Part shown: piece by piece, positions 11,200 through 21,499 of the stretch | Layout: each line of letters opens with the position of its first letter | How positions within the stretch are numbered: the stretch's first letter is position 1 | Source: Oegoconia quadripuncta | Lineage: Eukaryota > Arthropoda > Insecta > Lepidoptera > Autostichidae | NCBI GenBank assembly: GCA_949316235.1 | Contig: OX438741.1 | Coordinates: 27,595,324 to 27,659,323, forward strand | Direction of reading: 5' to 3' | Length of the DNA: 64,000 nt | Notes under the pieces: model-generated | Told to the model about the DNA's origin: nothing | Databases searched by the model: none | What the model saw: only the letters and a program-made list of their open reading frames with translations | Translations under genes and position numbers: made by a program

Positions 11200-11295
11200 G
11201 CACTATCGAATACAGTGTCTTATTCGTTATCTAATATCCATAGTATTGCTTACTTTGGGCTAGATGATTGGTGTAAGTGTCCGAAACATTTATTA
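11200..11295 (+). repeat. SINE family B tail fragment
   Basis: Contains 'cgttatctaatatccatagt', 'cttactttgggctagatgat' and 'tggtgtaagtgtccgaaaca', the family B 3' region also seen at 23110-23335 and 40685-40915. The head is missing. Confidence 0.6.
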
Positions 11296-11915
11296 TTATT
11301 ATTATTACTTATCCTGACGTGTTGACAGATACCCCTCGTCTGCTATCAGGAGCCTATAGGCCCACACTTTGTTCTGACACTGTTTAAGTATAAATTAAAA
11401 CACTTTCAAAACAAATTAACATCAGTTTGAAATACACAGACATATACTCCATAGCATAAATTGATAATATAGTAATATCCTAGTCATAGTTACGGTTCAA
11501 TGTTGTTATGACTCGAATGGCTGACCATATACTTAGGTGAGCTGCAATTACCATCAATGTGCCCTGTAACTATATGTGCTACCTACGAGTATGGGCCGCA
11601 TACGGAAAGCTTGCTTATTACATAACTAGTTATTACATTTAATGTTTCCTTGTAATGAAAACGTAATCTAGAATGCACTAAAGATGTGAATATGAAAAGC
11701 TTTGATTATACATCTATAGCTACGCTGTAAAAGTACACTTCGTTTAAAAAATATGTATATTATGTTTTAGTTTATGCATGGATTTTTTTTATTTTAAGGT
11801 ATTCGCATTGTAAATATGTTTAAGACTTGTATTATATTGACACTTTAAAACAATATTTTAACTTGTCTTTAAGTTATATAATAATATTTTAACTTTAATG
11901 ATGGAGTTTCTTCTA

Positions 11916-12096
11916 ACTAATATTATGATTATGAAAGTTTGGATGTGTGTTTGATTTGGATGAAATTTGGTATATAGGTAGAGCATACCCTGGATTGAGA
12001 CATAGGATATTCTTTGTCCCGATAAAGTGAGTAGTTTCCGCGGGATAAATAAATTTCCGCGATAAGGTTATTCCACGCAGGCGAAGCGAAAGCTAG
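11916..12096 (+). mobile_element. Helitron-like non-autonomous element, copy 2
   Basis: Same landmarks as copy 1: 'actaatattatgattatgaa', 'gaaatttggtatataggtag', 'cgcgggataaataaatttcc', then 'gcgaagcgaaagctag'. It has lost several bases of the GC-rich stem before the CTAG end. It stops 9 bases before the foldback MITE at 12106. Confidence 0.55.
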
Positions 12097-12105
12097 TAAG
12101 TTATA

Positions 12106-12505
12106 CAGAGTGAAATTTAATTCGAGTAATTCCTGTATACTGGTGAACTCCTGGTTACGAACAACTTTCCACTAGGAGCCATAGCACAATTCGATCAAAA
12201 GAATTTTTGGTTAGCCATACAAAGTAAACAATTCTAACACCACCTTTAGTATGGAAGTCTAACAATTTTCGGCTGAATTTGGCTATGGTTGCTAGTGGAT
12301 AGTTGTTCTTAATCAGCAGTGGAGTCACGAGCTGAAAATTGTTGGACTTTCATACTAAAGGCGGTTTCAGAATGGTTTACTTTGTATGGATAATCGAAAT
12401 TTTTTTGTTCGAATTCGAATATGGTTACTTGGGTATAGTTGTTAATTCGTAATCGAGAGTGGCGTCACCAGTTAATGGGAATTACATCTATTTAAATTAA
12501 CCCTG
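12106..12505. mobile_element. Foldback MITE, 400 bp, TA target site
   Basis: The element begins 'cagagtgaaatttaattcga' and ends in the near reverse complement 'ttaaattaaccctg', with TA on both sides. The whole of it can fold: 'ccatacaaagtaaacaattc' and 'cctttagtatggaagtct' in the left half pair with 'gactttcatactaaagg' and 'atggtttactttgtatgg' in the right. TA duplication fits Tc1/mariner-type mobilisation, though no transposase is present. A one-arm copy is at 6898-7050. Confidence 0.75.
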
Positions 12506-13164
12506 TATAATAAAAAATATAAAATTCGAAATTCAAACATTAGCGTAGAACTTTCAGTGTGCTCTATGTGAAAGGACGCCAGGAGCAGCCTCTCTGTCCT
12601 CCGTTCCCACGCAAAAACTCTGCGGGTCAAGTATCTCGGCGCGCCTGTCAAATTTTCGAAAATACCTGCGGTGTTAAAAACGTTTATAGATACTCTTCTA
12701 CTGGGTGTATTTGTAATCTGTGAAAAGCAATAGCTACGGGAATATATTATCTATGGATATAATGAATGAACACTACTACAGCTATAATACAAAAAATCAG
12801 AAAAATGTTACGAGTTGTAATATGTAGGTATACCTATATCCACGATATAATTGGTATTTTTACGGAAAGTACAGATTTATTTCATGTTTTTCTTAAAAAA
12901 ACGGGTAATTCAATAAATTGTTATGAGAATTGGAAGCTCTATGGCAGGTTCCTAAGCCTGTTCTAATAAAAAACAGTAGTTGGAATTCTATGCCTATACT
13001 CCCACCCAAAGAGAAAAAAAATATTTTCGCAAATACAGACTAAATATCATAGCTAACATGACATGGCGCACATTATTGGATGCGGAATTTAATAGAGAAC
13101 AAGTTCAAACACAGTCCAAAGGAATTGGAACTCTATAATCATTACAATTGAGAGTTGAAAGTCG

Positions 13165-13245
13165 GGTGTCCGTTAGCGCCGATCGGTGTCCGCGAGTGTT
13201 GTCGGTATAAAAGTTTTTTGAACACCGATCGGTGTCCGCGTCCGC
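13165..13245. repeat. Short GC-rich repeat block 'cggtgtccgcg' with TATAAAAG
   Basis: Three spaced copies of GGTGTCCG. The last two sit in the longer shared core 'ccgatcggtgtccgcg'. A TATAAAAG lies between them at about 13206-13213. The function and family are not recognised. It could be the promoter part of a mobile element. Confidence 0.35.
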
Positions 13246-13764
13246 CTAAAGGTGCCGTGACATTAGCACAAAGGACGACTCTGTTGCCTCCCAAGCTGGT
13301 ACTGGGTATTGTCAATCCACCGAAGGACTATATAATGAGAATAGTAGCTTCATCACATGTAATGTGAACATTCTAAATTAAAGATACAAAAACAGTATTT
13401 AATTACAGGAACATATATTATTCAAATCAAATGACTGAATAACATTAATGCTCTCATTGAAAAGTTTGCCGCAGGCTCTGTGATTAACCCTAGTTGAAAG
13501 GGAATTTCCCGAAGTGTCAACAATCACTCGCGGTCAACCTACCCCTATCCCGTTATACGACCTCTCGTAAATTGTGTGACTTTTGGGGTTGAATAAATTT
13601 TCGCACATGCCACCCTTTATTTCGTAGTTTATTTTGTTAGTTTAGGCCTGAATCGGGCATTATAGTAAACCTTTCGATATAAAGCGCCAGGACATCGGAA
13701 CTGCCAAATTCTCCATTCATTTCATTAACATTAGGTAGGTAGACTTTATAGTAGAGACCACGCC

Positions 13765-13905
13765 GATTGAAGCGCAACGTAGGACGTCCACTTACAAGGC
13801 CGACGGACGACCTGATGAAGGTTTTCGAAAGTCACTGGATGCAGACTGCTTTCAACCGGTTGCTCTGGAAATCTATTGGGGGACATTGTGGATGTCAGTG
13901 CACCT
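13765..13905 (+). pseudogene. LINE (RTE-like) reverse-transcriptase C-terminal fragment
   Basis: The plus-strand reading resembles KRNVGRPLTRPTDDLMKV, then HWMQTAFNRLLWKSIGG. It matches the pattern 'GRPPTRWTDDL..VAGSRWMQAA...LWKSLGEAYVQQW' that ends lepidopteran RTE-like ORF2 proteins. It is short and diverged. Confidence 0.6.
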
Positions 13906-14159
13906 GATGATATAGACTTATAACACCCCTAATTTTTTTGTTACGAGTTAAAAATAAGCAAGCGAAAAAGCTACAAAGAAAACAGCAACATTTGATTAGA
14001 TATCCTGTCTCGATTTATATTTTATGTCTCTTTTATTATTGGTGTAATGATCATGTTACAGCCAGGCCGCGTTCATTATATTAAATATGGCATATGACTG
14101 GCGGCACATCTGCAAAAAAGGAGAAATATTTTGAAATTCGACCAACTTGGTAATAATTA

Positions 14160-14400
14160 GGTAGATTAGAAATAAATAAATATTTCGGATATTCATACCA
14201 ATCATCTAGTCCCAAACTAAGCAGGGCTAGCACTATGGATACCAGATAACGCATAAACATTCGTAAATATTTATATAAACATCTATGACTCGGAAATAAA
14301 TATTCGTATTCATCACCACAAACATTTACCCCTAGCGGGATTCGAAGCTGCAACCGTTGGTTTCGCAGACAGGGTCACTATTCACTGCACCAACCGGTCA
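14160..14400 (-). repeat. tRNA-derived SINE, family B, near full length, minus strand
   Basis: On the minus strand it begins near a 'gaccggttggtgcagtgaat' head and a 'gaatcccgctaggggtaaat' box-B region. It continues through 'ggataatgaatacg'-like body sequence to a tail with 'gtttgggactagatgattgg' and 'atccgaaatatttatttat'. Confidence 0.7.
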
Positions 14401-14419
14401 TCTATCTAACATACGTAGC

Positions 14420-14600
14420 CGCATCCGTGGCTTAATATGAGCAACATAAGCTTTACAAAACGGAGGTCGCGGGTTTGATTCTCACCGGGGACATGTTTAG
14501 TACCCGATTTGGTTCATAGTAATTTTTTAAATGTCCGCCTGGTATACTTCCATAACATCTAAGTCGGCCGCCATAGCAACAATGTGTTATTTCTGCTTTA
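14420..14600 (+). repeat. SINE family C, 5' part
   Basis: Shows the family C head 'ggaggtcgcgggtttgattc', then 'ggggacatgtttagtacccg' and 'aaatgtccgcctggtatact'. It then diverges. A tandemly repeated piece of the family C 3' region follows from 14662. Confidence 0.65.
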
Positions 14601-14710
14601 TTATGTATTTTATGTGTTGTTCAGTGTTTCAAATAAACGCTTTCTATTGTACTCTATTCTAATGTTGGTAGCATTGTTATATTCCGGCTGTCATGTCGGC
14701 GGGTTGTAGC

Positions 14711-15588
14711 CATGGACTTATTATTTAAACAGGACTGAGTACTCGCCGCTGAAAAACGAGCCGAGCAGGATGTGTAACGTAGAGGCCGTTTGTCTCTGTC
14801 TAACAGGGTGACCACAATATATTTGTTACTTGGGACAAATGTTGTAATAAAATATTTGTCAAAAAACTTTGGCGTTTTGACATTAGCCGGCGTGAGCCAT
14901 TTATTTCGCATTTCTTCATTTTTTGGGAAACTGCAATAATAGTACAACAGTCAGGACCCTAATCAATCACACATATTTCACATCTTTCGACTCATTTCAA
15001 GAATTCATGGGCATCCTGCTTCTTTGATTTACAAAAATATTATTTTTAGCTTACCTGTGGAAAGATATGTTGCAACCACCATAGGATTCACTTGGGCAAG
15101 TATAAACGCAACACTTTTTCACCATTTTACTCCTTTTACTTGTTATAATATAACAAATACTTTAAAAAACTTTTAATGCAAAGAAAATTCAAAATCACAC
15201 CGAACCGCCATGACATGACATGCTTTTCAGAATTACCATAAAAATAACAAAATCGAAATAAAAATGTATGTTTTCTGTTTGATTTAAGAATATATGAAAA
15301 GAAATTAATGCGAATGTTATTTGTTTATTTATAATTGTTAAAATAACATAAAAATATAAGTGTTTCAATGGAATTTTTGAGTAGCAAAACTGTTGATCAT
15401 AATCATTTTTTTTGCTGGCAAGATGTAAGAACGAGACACACGGCCTCCGTTATTTCTATCTCTCTCGGCTCGGATTTGCCTTTGTGTATGGTGCATCCAA
15501 TTTAATACCTTATTGCGTTGACATAGTGATCATTTTCCTAAATGATTCTTTTGATAGTTATCAGTCCTGTTTAAATAATAAGTCCATG
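14711..15588 (-). mobile_element. P-element-like non-autonomous DNA transposon, 878 bp
   Basis: Perfect 28-bp terminal inverted repeats start CATGGACTTATTATTTAAAC. The left one is 14711-14738 and the right one 15561-15588. The 8-bp direct repeat GTTGTAGC occurs at 14703-14710 and 15589-15596 and is present once in the uninterrupted tandem copy to the right. Subterminal stretches also look inverted ('ctcggctcg' against 'cgagccgag'). An exon for a THAP-type zinc finger lies inside on the minus strand. P elements have 8-bp target duplications, inverted ends beginning CATG and a THAP-domain transposase. The DDE/RNase H part is missing, so this is an internally deleted copy. Identical ends suggest recent insertion. 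Confidence 0.8.
14840..15125 (-). pseudogene. THAP-domain transposase N-terminus, two exons, truncated
   Basis: Minus strand. Exon 1 (15125-15055) starts MVKKCCVYTCPSESYGGCNI and continues SFH. It ends at a good donor (AG then GTAAGC). Exon 2 starts at 14930 after ttgcag, in phase, and gives SFPKNEEMRNKWLTPANV. The spacing of the first cysteine pair and the 'F.SFP......R.KWL' pattern are those of the THAP (C2CH) DNA-binding domain of P-element-type transposases. The second ligand pair (C-x2-H) and all downstream transposase domains are not seen; the frame runs on to a stop outside the element. The right boundary of genuine coding is approximate. Confidence 0.65.
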
Positions 15589-16051
15589 GTTGTAGCTAGT
15601 CCCCCGAATATTATTATGTTGGTAGCATTGTTATGTTCCGGATGTCATGTCCGCGGGTTGTAGCTAGTCCCCCGAATATTATTTATTTTACGTTTGGAAT
15701 ACTTACAGGTTATTATAACTAAGTACCTACATACCTAGGTACATACATACATACATAGGTCAAGTAGCAACCCGTTGTGTAAACAAAAAATTGTGAAATT
15801 AATTCCAGAAAGCCATTAACAAGTTTACACATATAGATTTCTGCCATACAAAGGAAAACAAATAATATTAAAAAAAAAAGAAGAAAAACTCATAATACAA
15901 GTATGTAACTGAATCAAATGTAATAATGTGAGTAAGGCGTTATAGAAAGGAACAAATAATTAAACTACCGCAACTGAATTAGCAATCGCTAAATTAATGC
16001 TCACTTGGAAGCTGGTGTACTGAAGATTTTTTTTACGAAAAAACAATAATT

Positions 16052-16255
16052 ACGGCTTCGGATCCAGTTAGGGGCATTATGTTTGTATGATGAATACGTA
16101 CACGTGTACCCGAGTAGATGTTTGCAATTATTTACAAAAAGAAGTATTTGTGAAGTGTATCAACCAATCCAGTATCCATAATACAAGACATGGTTGCTTA
16201 TTGTGACACTAGATGGCGCTGTGTGTATGTTCAAAGATATTTATTATTATTAATA
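16052..16255 (+). repeat. SINE family A, head-truncated
   Basis: Starts in the box-B region ('cggatccagttaggggcatt') and runs through 'tgtttgtatgatgaatacgt' and 'tatcaaccaatccagtatcc' to 'ggcgctgtgtgtatgttcaa' and a TTATT tail. Confidence 0.7.
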
Positions 16256-16479
16256 CCTACTGCTGTAAAAAATTCAAGTTACTAAGAAAGCAATAAAAAC
16301 ATACGGTCTACTTTCTACTAAAACTCCCACTGATAAATCATCGAAACCTACAGGCTACTTGCCGATACCCTATAATAGTGAAGTTTGGCACGAAGGAAGG
16401 TCTTGTGGCACAAGTGAAGGATTTTAAATACGAGTGAAGGAATCATTAATTTCAAATTCTGTAAAGAATTATTACAAGA

Positions 16480-16527
16480 TCAACATTTGCCGTTAACATC
16501 ATTAGATCGTCTTAAGTAAGTAAACAC
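16480..16527 (-). CDS. Candidate last exon of the minus-strand odorant receptor (weak)
   Basis: On the minus strand, a TAG acceptor at 16530-16528 is followed by 15 codons, VFTYLRRSNDVNGKC, and TGA. The strand, phase (0), length and position (first candidate past the MITE) suit the missing fifth exon. With it the protein would be 393 aa, close to the 398 aa of the neighbour. The acceptor has a poor pyrimidine tract and the peptide does not resemble VYQQAYVIFNVINAAWL of the neighbour. The true exon could be elsewhere or lost. Confidence 0.25.
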   Translation of the reverse strand: MFTYLRRSNDVNGKC

Positions 16528-16613
16528 CTATTTAAGTTTGTTGGTTTAAAAAATTTGTCAATGGTAATGTTAGGTACGAAACTCTCAGGGTACCCGTTCC
16601 TAATTTATATATA

Positions 16614-17104
16614 AAGCCTAACAAAATTGACCCGACAAACGTTGCAGAGGGTATGTATAGGATGTACCTATTACAAAAAAAATAAAACATTAAAGTTAAC
16701 AGATTTTATTCAAAAAATAAAATTCAGAAAAGTAAATTTTGTGAGTTGGACCTTAATGGCCGCGCGTTTCAAGTACTCTGCCACAACACACAAACACGTG
16801 CCGCGGTATCTTTAAAGACGCCGAAAGGCGACCACTCGACGCTACTTGCTGTGATTGGTTGCGCCCTGTGCCCCGCCACCCCCATTGGCGTCTTCCATAT
16901 GAACATTGCGTGTTTTTTCTCATTGATAAAATAAGGTACATCGAAATGAAGTAAGTCTGTTAATTTGTATATTCATTTGCACTTACATTCAATTTTTTTT
17001 ACTCGGAAACTAAATTTTTAGGGCTAGTTTTTTTAATGAATATGTTATTTTATTGTCATGTACGTGCAATTACCAAAGTTTGTCGGGTTAATTTTGTTAG
17101 ACCC
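16614..17104. mobile_element. MITE, 491 bp, 27-bp inverted ends, next to an OR exon
   Basis: The left end (16614-16640) holds 'cctaacaaaattgacccgac' and the right end (17078-17104) holds 'gtcgggttaattttgttag'. They are inverted repeats with about four differences. TATATA flanks both sides, fitting a TA-rich target. The interior is GC-rich around 16750-16900 and carries overlapping short open frames with no recognised domain. The right end is 23 bases past the end of exon 4 of the minus-strand odorant receptor, inside its last intron. Confidence 0.75.
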
Positions 17105-17127
17105 TATATAGTAAGAAGATACAATAC

Positions 17128-19730
17128 CTCAGCGAAGGTGTTAAGGCAGATGGGGTAGAAAACCGTGCTGAGTACAAGCGGTCGTCTGGTCCTAGCCAAC
17201 ATGAAGAGCACAGTCTTACGCGTGCCTATATCTGAGATATTCTCCCAGCCACACGAATAGACGGCCTGCCGCAGCCTCTCGCTCTTTAACAAAAAATAAC
17301 ATAATGCTCCACCAACCCATTTAGGTTCGTAATACAGAACCAAGCTCAAGTCATGATGTCTAGTAATTGAAAAGAGATAGATAAATTCCTAGTTTTTGGA
17401 GAGACAGAGATGGCATAAGTACTCAACCTTGAGCTTTGTTCTCTGACACGGTCTCAATGTTCATCTATCAAAATTTTACTTTTTTAGGTAACTACACTTC
17501 CTTTATACATATATATATAATATCACAACCTTTATCCCAAATGGGGTGGTCATAGATATCCCAAGCTAATGAGTTTGGGTGTTCCAAATATTAATAGATC
17601 AATACTTGAAACCGTGCATGGATATTATGCACGGTTTACCTTCGAAATATACAGAAATGCACACGTGACAGACATCCCTCCCATGAACCCTTCGCCGTTG
17701 AAGCATGCTTAAGATGTGTTGGTGGAAATTTTACGACATCCACAGGAAGAGATGGGTTGGTTCTATTATTTTTAAGCACTTAACAAAAAATAAAAACACT
17801 ATTTACTATGTGATAAAAATAAATGTAAAATGCATGTATGCCCAATTTTACCTAAATCTACAGAATTTTCAGATCATTTCTATACCGAATTCGTTATTCT
17901 GCACTTGGTAACACTGATTCCGAGAGAGATCCCGGCAGTTGCTTGTTATAGCACATATTAAAAGACCGTAGGAGCTCTTTTGGTAGGACCGGGTATCGGT
18001 CCCTTGAATTTTTATGAGAAACAAATATAATAATAATAAATAAACAGTGTTAAAAATCAATTTAGTCTTTATCTAAATAAAGCATAGGTTTCATTTTTAA
18101 ATGCTTCTGAATGGTGTCTATAGAGGAAGAACCAGAACAGAAATTGGTATCTAAGGCCCGTATTAATAAAGCGAACTCAATATTGTCATCGAATTTGTGC
18201 AACATTTGAGACATTATTTTGTATAAAAAGTGTATCTCAGGGGTTAACTCAAGTTCGATCTCAATTTTGAAATCGCTTTATTAATACGAGTCTAAGTAAG
18301 TCACTACGTTAGTTTATATCTAACATTTAATTGTTACTTACTTTTTCCTTAAGCAGGTCACTGTAGTAACTAGGCATGTAAAAATGTAAAATTACACCAG
18401 TGAAAAATCCAATGAATTCTATGTTAATTTCCTTATGATGAAGTGACTGTAAGGTATAGGAAAAAATATTATAGTATGATTTCTGAGGAAGGAAAAACAA
18501 AAAGGAATTAAAAATGTATAGTTATTGCCTTATTGTAAGTTAGAATACCCATTCAAATATATTTAGAAAAATCCGATAATTGTGATAACGAGAAGCTTAG
18601 ACCACAATTTTACTAAACAATCAAGGGTCTATATTAAACTAGTACTACAGATAAAACTATAGGATAAATTAAATTTGTACAGCCAATTGTTTCGAATACC
18701 TATATATATATATATAGTTGTGCAAGTACATACGTTTACAATTTGAAATGCAGTCAGCGGCATAAGAAAAGTGGTTGTTTTCATATTAAACTCATACAAG
18801 AATGTGAAATTATCCTGAACCCAGTTCATAAATCTACAAAATAAGAATTCCACAATATTTACAGCAGCATTCGTAAATTTTTGGTAAACAAATCATGGAA
18901 AAAGTAACCGTCAAGTTCAGGAACTTTTATTTCACTAACATTAAGTTATGTTCTAACCTATAAATTTCTTGCAGTTTAATCGTAATGTTCTTAATTCTTG
19001 CACGGATTTCATCTTCTGTCGACCCTTCAGAAAATAATATCATTATTCGTCGACTGATCAATTCAATTTGTCCACAAGTATGCAACATGAATATAGGCAC
19101 TACGGGATCAAATCCTAAATACATTAATGTTGCATAACAGCCAAACATAAAACAGATACCAAAAATAGCGCAGAAAACAACAGGCTCGTTTTTATATGGA
19201 TCTAAGAATGCTGGATAAGTAAAATCAAACATGGGTATTAATTTAAAATCTCCTGTCCAGTAAGAACATCCCATCAACCAACAAGCCTTCAAAGGAAACA
19301 TTGCACTGGTTCCAACAGCAGATATCATCCATAATTTGCAAACCTTAACACCTTGCTTAGAATAATCTGAAATAATTTTTTGTTCGTCGACTGACAATTC
19401 TTTAGCTACGTCATAATCTTCATCAACGTTATGAATTAGGTTTGTGATAGATTTGTGGCGGTAGAGAAGGATTAGATATTTGAAATTGATGGTTACGGCG
19501 ACTATAACCATGATACTGTTCTTACTTGCTTCGGTATATCTACCATCCGGAATGTCATGGAACAGTATTGAATTGACAAGCAAATATGTACACACTACAT
19601 TTAAAATGGCTATTAAAGTGAATTGTATAATCCAAAATATATTATTTCGAAATATAGCCGGATAGCATCCATTGATTCTCATAGAAATCGTAGAATATCT
19701 GAACACATCTACAAATTTTAAGTTAGACAT
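17128..19730 (-). CDS. Odorant receptor (7tm_6), exons 1-4; last exon uncertain
   Basis: Minus-strand exons: 19730-18958, 18833-18734, 18446-18342 and 17283-17128, in the same phases as the receptor at 3634-10425, with matching lengths (100-nt exon 2, 156-nt exon 4). Exon 1 begins MSNLKFVDVFRYSTISMRIN and holds several hydrophobic segments and the HTCGQIELISRRI stretch. Exon 2 gives FMNWVQDNFTFLYEFNMKT, exon 3 ends PSYYSDLLKEK, and exon 4 holds AVYSCGWENISD and ends CLNTFAE. The first four exons give 378 codons. Exon 4 uses an AAG acceptor and a weak donor (gtattg). Reading through that donor would add VLYLLTI and a stop formed at the MITE junction. The gene is intact this far, so it is either functional with an unlocated exon 5 or recently damaged. 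Confidence 0.88.
17535..17735 (-). repeat. Interspersed repeat family H, in OR intron 3
   Basis: The reverse complement of the family H block: the plus strand shows 'aaatggggtggtcatagata', 'atacagaaatgcacacgtga' and 'catgcttaagatgtgttggt'. An inserted small inverted repeat ('accgtgcat' against 'atgcacggt') sits at about 17611-17637. Confidence 0.55.
18151..18296. mobile_element. Small MITE, 146 bp, 24-bp inverted ends, in OR intron 3
   Basis: The left end (18151-18174) contains 'cgtattaataaagcga' and the right end (18273-18296) 'tcgctttattaatacga', with outer 'ctaag' and 'cttag' also matching. There is no coding capacity. It lies 46 bases from exon 3 of the minus-strand receptor. Confidence 0.7.
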
Positions 19731-21499
19731 GTTGAGTACTTTACAGATACGTTACCAATGAGGCAAGCAGAGGTGGAGTCCTAAATAATTCAAGAAATGC
19801 AAAACTTGTCAGTCTTCACTTAACGACATGTTTAGCTCAAGCAGTAAATAGGATAAGGACAGGGTTTCTTGAGAATCTGCAAATGTTACTGACAACATGA
19901 CACATCTACTTGTGCAGACTGTCATAAAAATATTGACGAATAATCCGTTACATTGATAAAATCTTGAAGATATTAACCGATCGCTCTAGAAATTTATGGG
20001 GGAGGAAACATATGATGATGATCAAGTGAGACACCTTTACTCGTAGATTATACAAATTATAAAATAGCTTTTATAATGTACCGTTATTCTATTATAATCG
20101 TTCAGTAATCACATCATTTCATTTACCCATTCTCGATCTAAGGAAAGGACCTACTAAAAATACATAATTTTATATTTGTTTGTTACGTTTACGGTGTCTA
20201 TATACCCCTGTGGACATATATCGGTGAGTAGCAAAAATAGAATAGTGAAATCACTTAAAGGAGAAAAAATTTTACTGCAGTTATGGAACCATCTGTGCCT
20301 GACGAACAATAATATAATAATAATAATAGTTTTATACCCAAAGAAAAAGCTTTCAGGTTTTCAGTCCGCTAGAAAGTCTAGCTAACATCAGTTTTGCATA
20401 AAAAGCATGTTGCACGATAATCTCAAATCTTCAGATGTGATTGTTGGATAGCTGATCTCAACTATACAGAAACTAAAGTCGGAGACATAATTAATTCAAG
20501 CTGTGATTGGTGATTTGCTTGCATGAAGAGGTATATCACAGCACCTGCTGTTGACAAGTGACACTGACAGCTACACTACCCGAACATTATGCGCAATTGA
20601 ATGGGTCGCTCGCGGAGCGGCAATCAATCAGGACTTGGGCGGTTTTACATTGTCTTGCCTTGCCTTGTCAGTCCCTGAAGCGAGATAACACGCCCAGAAA
20701 ACCTAGTCGGTCGTCTTTGGTAGCGCAATTTATTTTAATTTTATTTATTATTATTAAGCCAACAGTTCGGTGGTTATACAGTTTTGTAATGTAACTAACC
20801 CTGCCCGGATATTCACTATTTCTATATGGATTGCGTTATCAATACCCTCAAAATTAACGGACTCACATATTTGACACAATAGAAATGGCTCCAAATTAAA
20901 TAAAATTGCGTCACCTTTTCTGTCAAAATAAACTTTAAAATCCCAAACTAAGTGTAATTTTGAATAAAATGTTTAATAGGATGTTTGGGAATCATGAAAC
21001 ATTAAGAAAAGATATCTTATTTTAATAACGACATATTGAAACTTTAGAAATTCGCCGAGAGGTTATATGAATATTTGGAAATAAACCAACTGTGTTAAAA
21101 GCTAAATGTTATTGAAACGACTTAACCGATTTCCATTTATCATGGCTAAGAACAATCTCGCAAAACAGTTTTCGTTTTCAAATTGGTATAACCGTTTTGT
21201 CACTACAATGCCACAAACAGACAAATAAACATAGGCTTAAAACCTACACTTCTATTTTAAATCCTACAAGGCAAGCTGACGGAGTTTTGGATCTTATCTC
21301 CACATACCTACTTCAATAATTAATGGTCAAACGATGATAATAATAAGGAATGCAGCATCAGTGAATGTGTTCAAGAAACTAAAACATATACTATGACCAT
21401 TAAAGTCATACTCTTATAGAAACAACACGCGTTGTCGCTTTATACTCGTAGTAGAAGTTACGTTTGAAAGCTCTCGCGTTTTCCAAATCAGAGTTGAAC
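19731..21499. other. Upstream region of the minus-strand odorant receptor; no gene seen
   Basis: About 1.8 kb. The first few hundred bases should contain the promoter of the minus-strand receptor, but no clear TATA or initiator was identified. A GC-richer segment at about 20560-20700 has a short open frame with no recognised motif. At about 21110-21230 there is a piece of a common lepidopteran repeat, on the minus strand ('cgatttccatttatcatggc'). Confidence 0.5.

Larger units (their letters stand above)
14662..15683 (+). repeat. Two tandem copies of a ~70-bp SINE C piece, the first split by a transposon
   Basis: Copy 1 runs 14662-14710, is interrupted by the 878-bp element, and resumes at 15597-15615. 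Copy 2 runs 15616-15683 uninterrupted. Both start 'atgttggtagcattgttat' and end 'tagtcccccgaatattatt'. Copy 2 therefore gives the unoccupied form of the insertion site, which fixes the ends of the inserted element. Confidence 0.8.
10426..16479. other. Repeat-filled region between two convergent odorant receptor genes
   Basis: No host coding exon is recognised. The stretch contains Helitron-like ends, SINE families A, B and C, a 400-bp foldback MITE, a LINE fragment and a P-element-like insertion; each has its own entry. The transcription units on either side point towards each other, so this holds their 3' regions. The second receptor's missing last exon should lie in or near its right end. 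Confidence 0.6.

Noticed and set aside
16315..16348. Alternative last exon for the minus-strand odorant receptor (VSMIYQWEF-stop)
   Set aside because: Too short, and the sequence resembles another repeat at about 42825-42870.
16627..16941. Overlapping open frames on both strands in a GC-rich segment
   Set aside because: They lie inside the MITE at 16614-17104 and match no domain known to me.
18629..18733. Extension of OR exon 2 beyond the donor
   Set aside because: The frame continues into the intron. The gtatgt donor at 18733 gives the same 100-nt exon length as the other receptor.
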